This document shows positions 46,296-58,997 of a DNA stretch of 64,000 nt, in pieces. The DNA comes from Cephalopachus bancanus. Taxonomy: Eukaryota > Chordata > Mammalia > Primates > Tarsiidae. A program made the position numbers and the translations under genes. A model generated the notes under the pieces. The model was not told where the DNA came from and made no database searches. It saw only the letters and a list, made by a program, of their open reading frames with translations. Position 1 is the first letter of the stretch; every line of letters starts with the position of its first letter. The stretch spans positions 12,419,001 to 12,483,000 of the forward strand of contig JAPVLO010000019.1 in NCBI GenBank assembly GCA_027257055.1, written 5' to 3'.

Positions 46296-47920
46296 AAAAG
46301 AGAAATAAAAAAATCGGAAACATTATCAAGTCCTTTTCCCCAGCCTGTATTTGTTCTCTGTAAGAACAAATAAAGAAATATATAAAGAATGTATAAAGAA
46401 ATATATATATAATATTAATTATTAAAATATAGAAATAATTTTGACTAGGTGGATTTTAGTATGATATTATCAAGTCACTTATCTTTATGAAAATACATGT
46501 TCAGTTTTCATAATATTTATGCCCTTTCTTCTTAGAATTATAAAGAGACATTGAATATGCTACATATTTGTAGGAATGATTACTAGTCTTCAAAACAAAT
46601 TTGACCTTTGAGAGAAAAATATAGGGTAAAAGCAGCTTTCTGTCACTAAAGATTTATGCAAGAGTACATTGAGTATGTATTTAAAGGCGTACTTAAAGTT
46701 AGCAATGCTAATAATCCCTCCTATTTTCATAAAATTAAACATAAATTTTATGTTCACATTTCCATCTAAATATGAAGACATAATCCGTTAAAATATAAAA
46801 ATGGAATCAATCTAAATAACACTCTTCTCTCTTCTCTATCTGAAAATGTTCACTGAACTTTGCTCATGACATGACAAGTCTAACCTAAAATGGAAACAAT
46901 TAATGAAATCTCTGTATGCAAATAGAACATGAAATAGCATTTGCTTACACAACAAAAACATTATTACAACCATGTTATATGGCTCTGTATTTTGTCTCAC
47001 TGATTTGGCTTCCAGCTCACTCTGATATACACATCTGCTGGCATATGATTTGTCACCCATCTTTTAATTAAATTATTGAGGCATGATGGAGGAGTCATGA
47101 TTTCAAGAATAATTGTATTTGTTTATTTGGCTAATTTTAGGATAGTTTTAAAACTTTTTGGAGAGAAAATCCTAATTAAAACTTATTTAAGGTTGTGAAG
47201 ACATTAACATCTTTTAATATTAATCCTAGAAGTATATTTCATATAATCAGCACTTTTTATAGCTTTTGTTTGTTATGGCTATGTAGCTATGTAGGTTTTC
47301 ACATAGTTTATTTTAACAAATTATAGAAAGTTGAAGCTGTAAAAGATTAAGTAGTCATTTAGTATAGAAAGGTCTATGTTTACTATCAAAGGTGACTAGA
47401 AGCTTATTCTATTTTTAAATATTTTTATTCTTAAAAATTCTTTAGTTCTTTGAATGGCCTATTCAATATTGAATAATAGTCTTAGCAAGAGGTCATAGCT
47501 ACTATAACTCTCAATATACCTAGATGCAAAATTTGGAGGTACCTATAGATAAAGAAATAGGAATCTCTGTACTGACTGGCGGCTCTTAAAAACTGTCACT
47601 TTACTGAAGTTGTTCACTGCAGTTGTTCTTGCAGCCCCCCAGCCTAATTCAATTCAGACAAGAGACTTTGATTTTATCCTTCAATTTACCTCTTCATCCT
47701 GCTATACTTTTATGTCCTAATTCTTCTGTAGTCATGTGACCTCTTTATCACTCAATTTCAACAAGCACCTCCTTTTTTGCAAGAATTATGGAAACACTAA
47801 GGAAGAAAAAAAAGAGAATGCAGCATGGTCTCTGTCAATAGACATTCTTGATTTTGCAGGTATATAGACATATTAAAATATTTTTAACAACACGAAGGCA
47901 GATTAATGCTACAGTATAAC
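46296..47920. other. Repeat-poor AT-rich stretch
   Basis: About 1.6 kb without a recognised element. It contains long A+T runs and an ATAT tract near 46395. Short frames only. Confidence 0.4.
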
Positions 47921-47924
47921 TGGA

Positions 47925-48075
47925 TTTTCTTTCCAGCTGCACCACTTAACAACATTGTGACCTTGAGTAAAATGTTAAAGCTTTCATCTCTTCATTTCTA
48001 AATGAGATAATTTATGCAAATCACTTAGTCCTGGGCTTAGTTCAGTTCAAAAACTTGCTGGCCATTGTTATCTAC
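47925..48075 (+). mobile_element. MIR SINE fragment
   Basis: 'tttccagctgcaccacttaa', 'caacattgtgaccttgagta', 'tcatctcttcatttctaaat', 'gagataatttatgcaaatca'. Confidence 0.75.
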
Positions 48076-48630
48076 TGTTTTGTAAATGGTATTTCTCTAC
48101 ATTTTTATGGAATAGAAATAATCCTATAGGATGCCATGAAACATCCCTGCCTCTGCATTGTAGTAAACCTCTGCACTGTATGATAAACACAATTTTTATT
48201 GCACGTACCTAGAAATAGAAAAAATATAAATGATAGAGGTAATTCATAGGTTTAACTCCTCCATAATTTCCCTCAGGCATTCGTATTTCTCTCTACCTTT
48301 CCAATTCAGGCCTGCAGCCTGCTATTGCCTTTTACTCACAAGAAATTTCCCACTAATACTATCAAGTATTCAACAAAACACATTAAGGATTTTGCACGTG
48401 CTAGTTCTAGGAGACACAGAATGAATAAATAGAAGTTTCTGTCTTTATAGTTTTGTTAGCAGAAAACAAAAGTAAACCAATACTACAGTAATGAAATGAC
48501 AAAATTGATGGTCAAACAGCCTTAAACAAAGGCTAAACACAGATATTTTACTTGGGAATGAACACAGGGAAGGAGTGAGGGGCAGTGGGACTGAAACTGA
48601 AAACAGGGATATCACTTACAAGGGTGGGTT
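48076..48630. other. No recognised feature
   Basis: Unclassified sequence before an LTR-like element. The frame at 48230-48424 has no domain. Confidence 0.35.
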
Positions 48631-48795
48631 TGTTACAGCCTGACCAGGTTCTTATGCCTGCTACCCAGAAAACCAGTACGCTGGCAGCAGTCGTTGCCAT
48701 AGAGAAAGAGTTTAATATTGCAAAGCAGCTGAGTGAGGAGAAGGGGAAATATTTCTCAAACCTCTCTACAGGAGAGCCTAACTGCTAGGGTGTTT

Positions 48796-51455
48796 TTGTT
48801 TGTTTTTGTTTTTAATTTTTAATTTTAAAGATATGGGGTACAATTCAGTATAGGGTATACTATGTAGGTTCCTTTGTTGATGAGGTGTGCCCTCCGTTCC
48901 CTGGCAGTTTCTCTCAACTGCCAATCCCACCCTCTCCCCTGGAAGTTTCCCACTACTGCCAATCCCTTTCTTATAGTATTATGATAATTGTTCAAGGTCT
49001 GCTTATGAGTGAGAACATATGGTACTCTGTTCTTTGTTTCTATAATGGATCACTGAGTATGATCAACTGTAAATCCATCCAAGTTGCTGCAAAGTCCATA
49101 TGTTTGTCCTTTTATGGTTGCATGATATTCCATTGTGTATATGTACCACATTTTTTTATCCAGTCCAGTTTCAATGGGCAGAATGGTAGCTTCCATGTTT
49201 TTGCTATTGTGAATAGAGCTGCAACAAACATGTATGTGCAGGTATCTTTTTTGTAGAATGATTTGAATTCCTCCAGGTATATTCCCAATAGGAGGATTGC
49301 TAGGTCATATGGAAGGTCAATTTCTAATTCTTTCAGGAATTGCCACACTGTTTTCCAAAGAGGTTGCACTAGTTTGCATTCCCACCAACAATGTGGAAGC
49401 ATTCTTTTTCTCTGTATCCTAGCCAGCATCTGTTGTTGTTTGTTTTTTTTAAATGATGGCCATTCTTACTTGGGTTAAGTGGTATCTTAATGTGGTTTTG
49501 ATTTGCATTTCTCTGATGATTAGTGTGACTGAGCACTTTTTCATGTGTCTGTTGGCTGACTGTATAACTTCTTTTGAGAAGTGTCTATTCATGTCTTTTG
49601 CTCACTTTTTAATGGGACTGTTTGTTTTTTTCCTTTCAGCATGTTTGATTTCCTTGTAGATCCCAGGTGATAGGACTTTTTCAGATTTACAGTTGACAAA
49701 TTATTTTCCCACTTTGTGGGCTGTCTCCTGGCTCTCTTGATGATTTCTTTTACTTTGCAGAAGATTTTTAGTTTGATGAGGTCCCAATAGTCTATCTTAC
49801 ATCTTATGGCATGAGCACTTGGGATTTTGATAAGGATTTGGTTGCCAGTTCCAATTTCCATAAGGGTGTCTCCCACATTTTCTAAGATTTTTATAGTTTG
49901 AGGTTTTATGTTTAGTTTTTGATCCATTTAGACTTATTTTTTTTGTGTATGGTGATAGGTAGGGGTCCTGTTTCAATCTTCCACATGTGATCAGCCAGCT
50001 TTCCCAGCACCATTTACTGAATAAATTTTCCTCTCCCCAGTGTTTGTTGTTGGAGGCTTTGTCAAAGATGAGTTGGTTGAGAAATTGAGGCTTTGCTTCT
50101 GGAATGTATAACCTGCTCCATTGGTCGTATGCCTGTTCTTGTATCAATACTAGGCTGTTTTGACTATTGCAGCCTTACAGTAAAGTTTGAAGTCTGGAAG
50201 TGTGATATCTCCTGCTTTGTTTCTTTTGCTAAGGATTGTATTGACTATTTGTGAACATTTATGTTTCCATATGAATTTCTGTATTGTCAATTCCAGGTCT
50301 GAGAAGAATGATGTTGGTAATTTAATGGTATTGCGTTAAATCTGTAGATTGCCTTTGGTAGGATGGACACATTTTAACACTGTTGATTCTTCCTAAACAT
50401 GATCATGGAATATTTTTCCATTTGTTTGTGTCTTCTTGGATTTCTTTGAGCAGTGTTCTGTAGTTCTCATTGTAAAGGCCTTTCACTTCTCTGGTTAGGA
50501 AGATGCCAAGGTATTTCATTTTTCTTGTGGCAATTGTGAATGGCATTGTGCTTTTTATTTGGTTCTCTCCCTGCTGTTGTTGGTGTATAAGAATGCAACT
50601 GTCTGTTACACATTTATTTTGTACCCTGATACTTTACTAAAGTCCTTTATCAGTGCAAGCAGTTTTTTTACAGATTCTTTTGGATTTTCAAGGTATTGGA
50701 TCTTATCGTCAACAAAGAGGGATCACATAACTTCCTCTTTTCCTATTTGGATACTCCTGATTTCCTTCTCTTGTCTAATTGTTCTAGTTAGGACTTCCAA
50801 CACAATTTTGAACAAGAGGGGTGACAGTGGGCAGCCTTTTCTTATTCCGGTTATCAGGGGAAATGTTTCCAGTTTTTGTCCGTTTATCAATATGCTAGCT
50901 GTGGGTTTATCGTAGACGTTGCTAACTATTGAGGTGTGTTCCTTCTGTATCTAGGTTTTTTATCAATAAGGGATGCTGGATTTTATCAAAAGCTTTTTCT
51001 GTTTTTAATGATATAATCATGTGGTTCTTGTTTTGCATCTATGATGTATTTAATTATTTTTATAGTCTTGCAGATGTTGAACTAGTCCTACATCCTGGGG
51101 ATGAAGACTGCTTGGTCATGGTTGATGATTTTTGAGATGTGATTTTGGATCTGATTTGCTAGAATCTTGTTGAAGATTGTTGCATCTATGTTCATAATGA
51201 ATATTGGCCAGCAGTTCTCTTTTTTTGCCGAATCTTTACCCAGTCTGGGTATCAGTGTGATGTTAGCTTCATAAAATGATTTGGGGAGAATTCCATCTTT
51301 CTCAATTGCCTGAAATACTTTCAATAGGATTGGTATCAGCTCCTTCTTGTACATTTTGTAGAATTCTGCTAGAAAACTGTCCTGTCCAGAGCTTTTTTTT
51401 TTTTTTTTTTGGTAGGTAGTTTTCTTATGACCAAGTCAATTTTCTGGGTTGTTAG
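48796..51455 (-). mobile_element. L1 LINE, antisense, 5'-truncated, 2.66 kb
   Basis: Bounded by a perfect 12-bp target-site duplication GCTAGGGTGTTT (48784-48795 and 51456-51467). The poly(A) end is at the left (T-rich 48791-48830). It holds the 3' UTR, ORF2 C-terminus and reverse transcriptase up to the linker before the RT domain ('gtcaattttctgggttgtta', complement). ORF2 is broken into frames at 51088-51354, 49797-50147, 49589-49927 and 49112-49429. The RT box near 50710 reads FVDD in place of FADD. Inactive. Confidence 0.93.
51088..51354 (-). pseudogene. L1 ORF2 reverse transcriptase fragment
   Basis: An open piece with RT block signatures '[19 protein letters not shown]', '[16 protein letters not shown]' and '[18 protein letters not shown]'. 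It covers the same region as the twin-primed copy at 40.25 kb but differs at many positions, so it is a separate insertion. Confidence 0.88.
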
Positions 51456-51720
51456 GCTAGGGTGTTTAAAGAAATAATTTGGTAGGAATGGGGTGAGGGA
51501 ACAGGGACTACTGATTAATTAGAAATGAAATCATGGGACAGTGGTGTCAAAACTCTTATGTGCAGAACCAGTTTTGGGGAAGGGGTCACAGGACTCCTCC
51601 TTGGTTTGTGTTCTAGGCCCCCATGTTAGAGGGAATCTCAGGTCCATTAGAGTGCAAAGTGTGAAATACATCTCAAATACCATTTGAAGGTGTTACAGTA
51701 GATGCTATCTATAAAGCAAG

Positions 51721-53600
51721 TCCCACCACCATGGGCTACTGATCCCTAGGTAGTAAACCACTATACAGATAGTTTAAGAGGAGGTATTGGAAGATGGAAT
51801 CCCTGGATACTAAAGCTGCTTGTGCCCTTTAACTGATCAAACTCCAGGATGACATCAAGAAGATCTGTGTGACCTTAGTCTTGTTAAAGAGAAAATATGT
51901 TTATCAACCTCGTGGGCACCTCCCTCCTCCTTACGGGTCAAGACATGAAGATAACAAATTGTTCTTTATTGAAATGTCTATGCAAACCAAAAGATTTGTT
52001 GATATCTAACCATAGTTGCACCTTTGTAGGGACTAGGTCACTTCTACAGTTTTTACTCAGTGGCCCTTATTAATTTGATGCAGGCAGTTTCATGTTATCC
52101 AGTTGGTCTTAACGATTGGAAACTTGCACATCATTCCATTAGAACTTCTGGGGTATTTTATGAAGTGTGTATCAGAATTGATACCTTTATTTGACCATTG
52201 GCTCTCTCTCTTATTAGTCCTTTTCCACATTGGTCAATGTTAGCTCCAGGGCTTTTAATATAAGTAAACCTTGAATTTTAAGGTTGTGCATAGTTGAGTG
52301 ACTAGCTGATCTTGTAGGTAACTCAAGCCACTGGGGTTGGAAACGATGAGTTTGTTCTAACATTCTAATATCCTTAGCCTCCCATCTTTTTCTCAAAACT
52401 ATGTCAAGGCATTTCTGGAATCATTGTCTTATTTACCAAAGGCCACTGGTGTGCCCAAGCTTCAAGAAACCAAGCCCAGGGTTTTTATATCAGCTCCAGG
52501 CAGCTTTACCAGCATGTTCTACCACAAAGTAAGGGTAAGTGCTCCTAAGTCAACAAATACTTTACCATCCAGCCTTTTCTTTCAGTTACCTTGAATCAAC
52601 ACACTTAAAATCCACGCTTACACATGTTCCATTGGTTCCTACCTACCTACTGGCAAGATTGAGAATACTTTTGGTAAGTAAGCTATTTCTTCCCACGATC
52701 AGGCTGTTTCCTCCTCACCTATACAGAGAAACAGTCCAGGATATAGGACTGGAGCAGCAAGGAAGAAAAGCATCATTTTGTGCAGCTCTGACCTCATGCA
52801 GGGCTTTTGTGATGTTTCTAGGCAAGAGTAGCTTCTTTCCTCTAGTAAGGGGTTTACCTCTGCCAACCTCAACAATTCTGATCGTTTGAATTCTCAAGCT
52901 TGTCCTCATAAATGTTCTGTTTCAGGACTGACGTACAGGTAGTTATTTGAGAAGTGATTTCAGGTAGCAGGAGAGGGGGGGCAGTGTGAGTGAAAAGGGG
53001 AAGGGTTAAAAAAAAACAATACAAAGATGCATCATCAAGTAAGCTATCACCACAGGAGACTGATCCTCAAACCTGTAAGACCTTGGGAGAAGTTTTATGA
53101 GAGATTCAGAACCATCTCTCAGTGTGATGACATAGGGAAGTGACTGTCCATTAATTTCATTTCCTAATGGTCAAGGGTTGTACCATGGCATTAATCCCCT
53201 GCACCCTTGGGTGTTCCATAAACCCTGAGGTAGTACATGAGAAGTTTGTGAAATAGCTTGGATTAAGGCACTGCCAGTGCATCTGTGAAAAGATTGCAGA
53301 AAGTGGCCACCAAAAATGTGACTGAAGAAAGGCAAGTTTAGGAGTGTAAGAGAAGATTAGAGGTGATACTCACAGATGTCTGAGGGAGTCTATAATACAG
53401 GTGTAGTCACCTTGTGTGACTTCCCTTTTCCTTTTATATTTTGCTAGTAGATAGAGATACAAGTAGAACCAGTGAAGAACTTGTTTTTAAGTACCCAACC
53501 TAGGGTTGATTCTATGTTAAAACTCATTTCACTCATTCTCTCATGAGTATATAGTGGAGTTTTGCAGCAGCTACATGACATGTGGTATCACAAAAGATTA
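51721..53600. mobile_element. Possible ERV internal or LTR-flanking sequence
   Basis: About 1.9 kb of less AT-rich sequence with strings that resemble retroviral internal regions: 'ccctaggtagtaaaccacta', 'aacctcgtgggcacctccct', 'ctgacctcatgcagggcttt', 'ttgtaccatggcattaatcc'. Frames at 52539-52889 (+) and 52715-52909 (-) have no recognised domain. No second LTR was located. The call leans on context. Confidence 0.35.
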
Positions 53601-53915
53601 AATGTAGACAGAGACATAGGAAAACAGCTTTTATTAGCCAGACATCAAGAAGATTGGCAAAAATATAAAGCAATGCCATCTTTCTCACTAATTTTTCCCA
53701 CTAATTTTTTAAAAATAAAAATATTTATATAAATAAGAAACAGGCTTACTGTTATTTTATAGTACATTAGTTATATTTTTCTCAGTTTTCATTTATAATA
53801 TGGCAAATATTTATTTTATTTTATTTATTTATTTAGATTAGAAAATATAGTTTATTTTAAAAGTAAATTAGAGAGAGAAGATTCACCTCTCCAAGGTAGG
53901 AGAGGGGCCAAACCT
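53601..53915. other. AT-rich spacer
   Basis: Includes a TTTA/TTTAT-rich run at 53808-53835. Nothing else recognised. Confidence 0.4.
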
Positions 53916-53919
53916 CTAT

Positions 53920-54365
53920 TTTATTTTTTTTTAAGATGTGGGATACAATTCAGGGTTAGGTATACAAATGTTCATTATGCAGGCATCCTTGTTGATGAGG
54001 TGTACCTCTCCCTCTCCTGGCAGTTTCCTTCTACAGTCAATCCCACCCCCCACCCCCACCCCCACCGGCAGTTTCCCACTACTGTCAATTCCTTTGTTAT
54101 AGTGTTATGATAATTGTTTTAGGTCTGCGTATTAGTGAGAACATATGGCACTCTGTTCTTTGTTTCTGTGATAGATCACTGAGTATGATCAACTCCAAAT
54201 CTGTCCAAGTTGCTGCGAAGTCCATATATTTGTCCTTCCTTATGGTTCCATAATATTCCATCGTGTATATGTACCACATTTTAAAAAATATAGTCCAGCA
54301 TGGTTGGTTCCATGTTTTTTCTATTGTGAACAGAGCTGCAACAAACATGCATGTGCAGATATAGT
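53920..54365 (-). mobile_element. L1 3' end, antisense, 5'-truncated
   Basis: A T-rich tail, then 'gatgtgggatacaattcagg', 'gttaggtatacaaatgttca', 'cataatattccatcgtgtat', 'gctgcaacaaacatgcatgt'. The 3' UTR G-rich tract is well preserved at 54042-54066 (C-rich on plus). The target-site duplication is not obvious. Confidence 0.88.
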
Positions 54366-57300
54366 CTACAATAGGTATAGTCCACATAAATCTCTTCAGG
54401 TCCTCAGTAATTTACTAGAGTATAAAGGGGTCCTGAAACCAGGAAGTTTGAGAATTGCTGCAATACATTACTAATTATCCTATGAGAAGATGAGGCAAAG
54501 AATCCAGAAATAACAGTTCATGGTGGTTGAAGGATACTGTGAATAATTATTGGATAAATAAGAACTTGCCTTGGGTTTTACATGATAAGGGAGTGTAAGC
54601 TTTGTAGAATGGGAAGGATCTCTAAGTCAAGAGCTAGTAAGAGCAAAGACACAAATGCAGAACACAGCATGTGTAGGACTAAAGAGCTTGGCTCAGTTTG
54701 ACTGATGAGGAAAATAGTAGCAAAGTACATAGAAACAAAGTACATAACATAAAAGAGCATTGAAAGACAACAACCGGACCACAACACTAGGGGGTTTAAA
54801 GTTAATTCCATTGACTGTAGGGAGACAGTGAATGTTTTTAAGTAGGTGGTTATAGTGGTGGTGGTGATATAAATGTAATTCTGCTTGGGGAAGATTTATC
54901 TTTGTATGGGATCAGATTCTATACAGAAGAAAATTAGTAGAAATTTTATCATAGGTGTCTATGTATAAAATGATAGAGACCAGTATTAATGTTTCAGGGT
55001 TTGAAACCTGAATAATGTGGGAGACTGGGCGTAGCATTAAGGGAAATGGAGCAATCAGCAGGGATTAGAAGAAAAGATAAAATATCCATAATGATGATAA
55101 ATCACCATTTGATGTTGAAGATTTCTACCTCATAAATACTCAATTGTATTTTGTATAATTTAAGTATTCGGTGTATTATTATCATTTTAGAATTTTTAGT
55201 TGTATGAATCCATAGCAAAGTGCATGAAAAATTTAAATTAATTTGAGTAACTAATTAATCAGAATCTTCCATTTAAACCATGCCAAATAACTAAAAGTTT
55301 ACTATAATCTGCACATTGATATATGCTATTGGGCTGTCTCACTTATGATAAAGAAAATATAATTATTGTTGATTTAAAATGGTCACTTTACTCAATATGA
55401 ACCCTTTTCTATGTGAAGCTTGAATGCTTCTGAAGCCTACTTTATTCTCAGTGAGAAAGGCATGATATGTAGTAACCAAGCATCACTACTGAGACACAGC
55501 TTCAATATCACCGGACAAAATAAATCCCTCACTTAAAATGTTTTTTCTGTCATTTTTTAAACATTCCATATACACACTTCTCTTCCTACCTCCATATTCA
55601 TTTATAGATTCCTTTTAACGAGTAAAATAAATTCTTAGTAATAAAATCAATGTACATTAAATCCCATTAACTAATATATTGGTGCAGTTAAAATTAGAGC
55701 TTCTTGGTAAGTCCTGGTTTTAACACAGAGAAATATCCTGTGATATATTTCTTAATAATGAATTTAGCCTGTGAAACAGATAATAAAGTCTTACAGGAAA
55801 CAGTTGGATTTGTTTTTGTTTTTGGTTTTTTTTACCAATAAAACCTAATGACTAATCATAATATCAGTTAAACATAATTTTGTTAATATGAAAACGACAT
55901 GCTTACTCAACTCAGCATTGTGGTGTTTGGGAAAAGAAAGAAAAACTATTGGTCATTTCTTTCCTTAAAAATGACAAGCTTAAAGTGAACATTTATTCAG
56001 TGAAATAAAATTATTGAGAAACTTAAAGTGAAAGTTATTACTTTATTTGACAAGTTTGAAAATACATTTGGAAGAAAGGTGTGTACTTCAAGGATTTAAT
56101 GCATAGTGTACTCGTTAATTTTAAAAGTTCAAGGTTTTTATGTAATTCAAAAAAGAGAATAATTGAAAGGAAGCCAGAATAAGTTGAATTGCTCACTTAC
56201 ACCCTAACAAATTACGGTGTTTGTAAACCATGAGAACCACAAATCAAAATACACTGTTAAGTATTCTGCAGCAAACTCACATCTGTCCAAGCCCAGACAA
56301 TTTGTTTGGCATAATAAGGATAGTGAAATTATCTCTGCTGTTCACCTGGCCGCACAGTTTCCTTTCCAATGTTTTCATGGCTTAGTAGAACACGTCTTCA
56401 ATTATTTCCAGAATCTCTGAGATACTCTCTACGTACTTCTGTGACCTTTTTGGATTCTTCTCTGTTAAAAAATATTTCTACAGATTGCTTGAATTAAATA
56501 GCTTCAATCATTTGCCCACACCCTTACCTTCCTTCTATATACAAGTAATTTCATTAAGATAAAGTGAATTTTCTTACTGACTCTTGGGAAATTCTGGATG
56601 CGTTCTGCCAAAAAGCAACCAGCCTTTGGACTTTGACCTCAGAGCATCTATCAGAATTTAAGAAAATAATTGCCCCCCCTCGTTCCTCCATTACTCCTTC
56701 CTCCTCCCCACTTACTAAGCAGTGAACAGTTCTCTGAAATTATATTTCTTAGCCCTAACATCTGCTCCACTGGCCTCTCCTGATACATGAAACATGCTGT
56801 ACAAATACGTGAAATGCTGTTTGTCTGAGATAACCAAATGTTCAGCATAACCAAATCATATGCTGGGGGTTGTTTTTTTAAAACATCCCAAATACAAACA
56901 TAGGTTCTAAAATGCAATCGCATAGGTGCATGCTCCTTAGTACTATAATTCCATTTGGAAAATCTTTTACTAGACTATTTCTTAATACCATGTCTCACAT
57001 ATGAATTTATATTAGCAGTGATAGAAATTCTAGGGCAGAAATCAAACAATAATGAAAAGATCATATGCGAAGGCTTTTTATAAATGCTACCGGATTATAT
57101 GAAAAAAGGAAGTGCTAATTTAATACTATGGGAAATGGCATTATATTGAGGCTTAATAATATTAGTAAATATAATTATTTAATATTATTAAAATAGTTTA
57201 ATTACTGTTGATTATATAGGCATAGCATTTTAGATTTTACTTATTAAGATACAACTAAAAATAATTGAATTATTTTCATCAATATATACCAAATTACTTT

Positions 57301-57515
57301 CACATAAGAATATTTCTAGAAAATGTTCATTATAGAAAACCTGTTTTAAATAGTCACCTGTTTTAAACAGCCAACTAAAATTACTTAGATATACTATCTA
57401 ACATATGAATATATTTAGAAAAATGAGAAAAGACAGCTAGAATTAAATATTAATGCCTATCATTTCCAGCCATTTGTTTTCACATTTTGCTTTTTGAAGT
57501 TTAAGAGTTTTCCCC
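54366..57515. other. Repeat-poor, AT-rich; possible old hAT or L2 relics
   Basis: 'ataaaggggtcctgaaacca' to 'tttgagaattgctg' (54421-54464) resembles the end of a hAT-Charlie element. 'gaacacagcatgtgtaggac' and 'ttgactgtagggagacagtg' (54660-54835) resemble L2-type sequence. After 55100 I recognise nothing. The frames at 54578-54811, 56217-56420 and 56651-56923 show no domain. Confidence 0.35.
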
Positions 57516-57517
57516 TT

Positions 57518-57806
57518 GGCCAGGAGCGGTGGCTCGAACCTTCATGCCAGCACTTTGGGAGGCCAAGGCAAGAGGATTGCCTGAGCCTGTGGGTTCGAGA
57601 CCAGCCTGGGCAACATGGTGAGACCTCATCTCTATAATAAATAAATAAATTAGCTGGGCATGGTAGCATGCGCCTGTAGTTCCAACTACTTGGAAGGCAG
57701 AGGCAGAAGGATCGCCTGAGCCTAGCAGGTCAAGGCTGCGGTGGCCGGGCGCATGCCACTGCACTCCAGCCTGGGTGACAGAATGATACTCCAACTTAAA
57801 AAAAAA
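57518..57806 (+). mobile_element. Alu SINE, full length, older type
   Basis: 'ggccaggagcggtggctcga', 'ttcgagaccagcctgggcaa', an (AAAT)n-expanded linker at 57640-57651, and right arm 'ggccgggcgcatgccactgc'. Only a short shared flank (AGTTTT) is visible. Confidence 0.92.
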
Positions 57807-57921
57807 GTTTTTTCTCCTATATAATTTCTCTGTATAATTCATGTTGACTGCATAGGAAATATGTATGTGTAAAACTGGGAACAAAAGTGTTTATATTCCT
57901 GTATGACATCAAATACAGTAC

Positions 57922-58055
57922 TGCCAGACACAATAGCACGACTTCAATTCCAGCTACTAGGGAGGCTGAGGCAGAAGGATCACTTGAACCCAAGCATTCA
58001 AGACCAACCTGGGCAATACAGTAAGACTCTATCTCTAAATAAGCAAATAAATGTA
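57922..58055 (+). mobile_element. Alu-type monomer
   Basis: 'gccagacacaatagcacgac', 'ctactagggaggctgaggca', 'aagaccaacctgggcaatac' and 'ctatctctaaataagcaaat'. One arm only; old. Confidence 0.72.
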
Positions 58056-58305
58056 GAAATGTGGGGCTGAAGTCTCTGCTCACATCTTTGCCCTCTGGTA
58101 GTCTACTGAGCACACAGCAGCTAAAGGGACACTTTGACAAGTCACTGATCTGCCCATTCCTCTAAAGAACACATGCTGAATATCTGTGTATTTTCTCAAA
58201 TAAATACTTTGTCTATCATTTCTTTCTTGTCCCTATTCCTGTAGTTACCTGAGTATCCGGCACAGCAAATGAATTCATGTCTGGAAGTGGATTTAATATT
58301 TCTTG
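58056..58305. other. No recognised feature
   Basis: Spacer between an Alu monomer and a MIR. Confidence 0.3.
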
Positions 58306-58309
58306 AGCA

Positions 58310-58505
58310 CCTACTACCACAATGAGAGTTAACATAAGCATTTGTAATGTGTTAGATGCTGTTCTAAATACTTTGCATGTATTCATTTACTTCATCTTCA
58401 TGGTAGCATTATTGTCCTCATTTTGTAAATAAAAAACTGAGCTACAGATCCACGAAATAATCAGCCTAAGGTCAGCCCAGCTCCAGAGCCCCTGCAACCA
58501 GACAC
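58310..58505 (+). mobile_element. MIR SINE
   Basis: 'gagcacctactaccacaatg', 'gatgctgttctaaatacttt', 'tgtcctcattttgtaaataa', 'aaaactgagctacagatcca', 'aaggtcagcccagctccaga'. Confidence 0.78.
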
Positions 58506-58619
58506 TCTGCTGTGATTTGTGCAGAGAGTAGAAAGATTAAAATACAGCACAGTCCTTCTCCTCAAAGTGTTTAGCGTTCAGCAGGAGGGAAACAAACATA
58601 TTTTCAATGTAATGGCAAA

Positions 58620-58765
58620 GGCTAACAATGATGACACTAGCAAATATTTATTAAGCGTGTATCTATTTTGAGCTTAACAGTTCCATTATATGTATAGTTT
58701 AATCCTCACAAGAATCCTATGAATTTTTAAATTTAGGAAACAAAGATAATTTTCTAATGTGAGAA
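58620..58765 (+). mobile_element. MIR SINE fragment
   Basis: 'caaatatttattaagcgtgt', 'ttaatcctcacaagaatcct', 'tttaaatttaggaaacaaag'. A second MIR, about 115 bp after the first. Confidence 0.65.
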
Positions 58766-58986
58766 ACATCTAATCAGCCCTGACTCCTGTCAACTTGAAG
58801 CTGGTCTGGCCCTAACAGCAGGTCTCCAACAAACAAAACACAATCGTATTCTTTGAATATTTCAATATTTCACAGAATGCCAATATCACACCAAACCACC
58901 CTGTGACAATGACAGAGTAACACAAAAATAATTGTCTCCCATGATCTTATTGGAGCACAGACAAAAAAAAACACTGTCTAAATAAC
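58766..58986. other. No recognised feature
   Basis: Spacer before an Alu. Confidence 0.3.
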
Positions 58987-58997
58987 AAAGATGACCA

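Larger units (their letters stand above)
48631..51720 (-). mobile_element. ERV1-type LTR, antisense, split by an L1
   Basis: Left piece 48631-48795: 'tgttacagcctgaccaggtt', 'cttatgcctgctacccagaa', 'agagaaagagtttaatattg'. Right piece from 51456: 'tttaaagaaataatttggta', 'ctactgattaattagaaatg', 'aaatcatgggacagtggtgt', 'ggggtcacaggactcctcc'. The order resembles primate ERV1 LTRs read in reverse; the antisense of 'aaagagtttaat' would be the polyadenylation region. The two pieces join at the L1 target-site duplication. The right limit is approximate. Confidence 0.55.

Noticed and set aside
50559..50915. 118-codon plus-strand frame
   Set aside because: Antisense of the L1 ORF2 reverse transcriptase region, not an independent gene.
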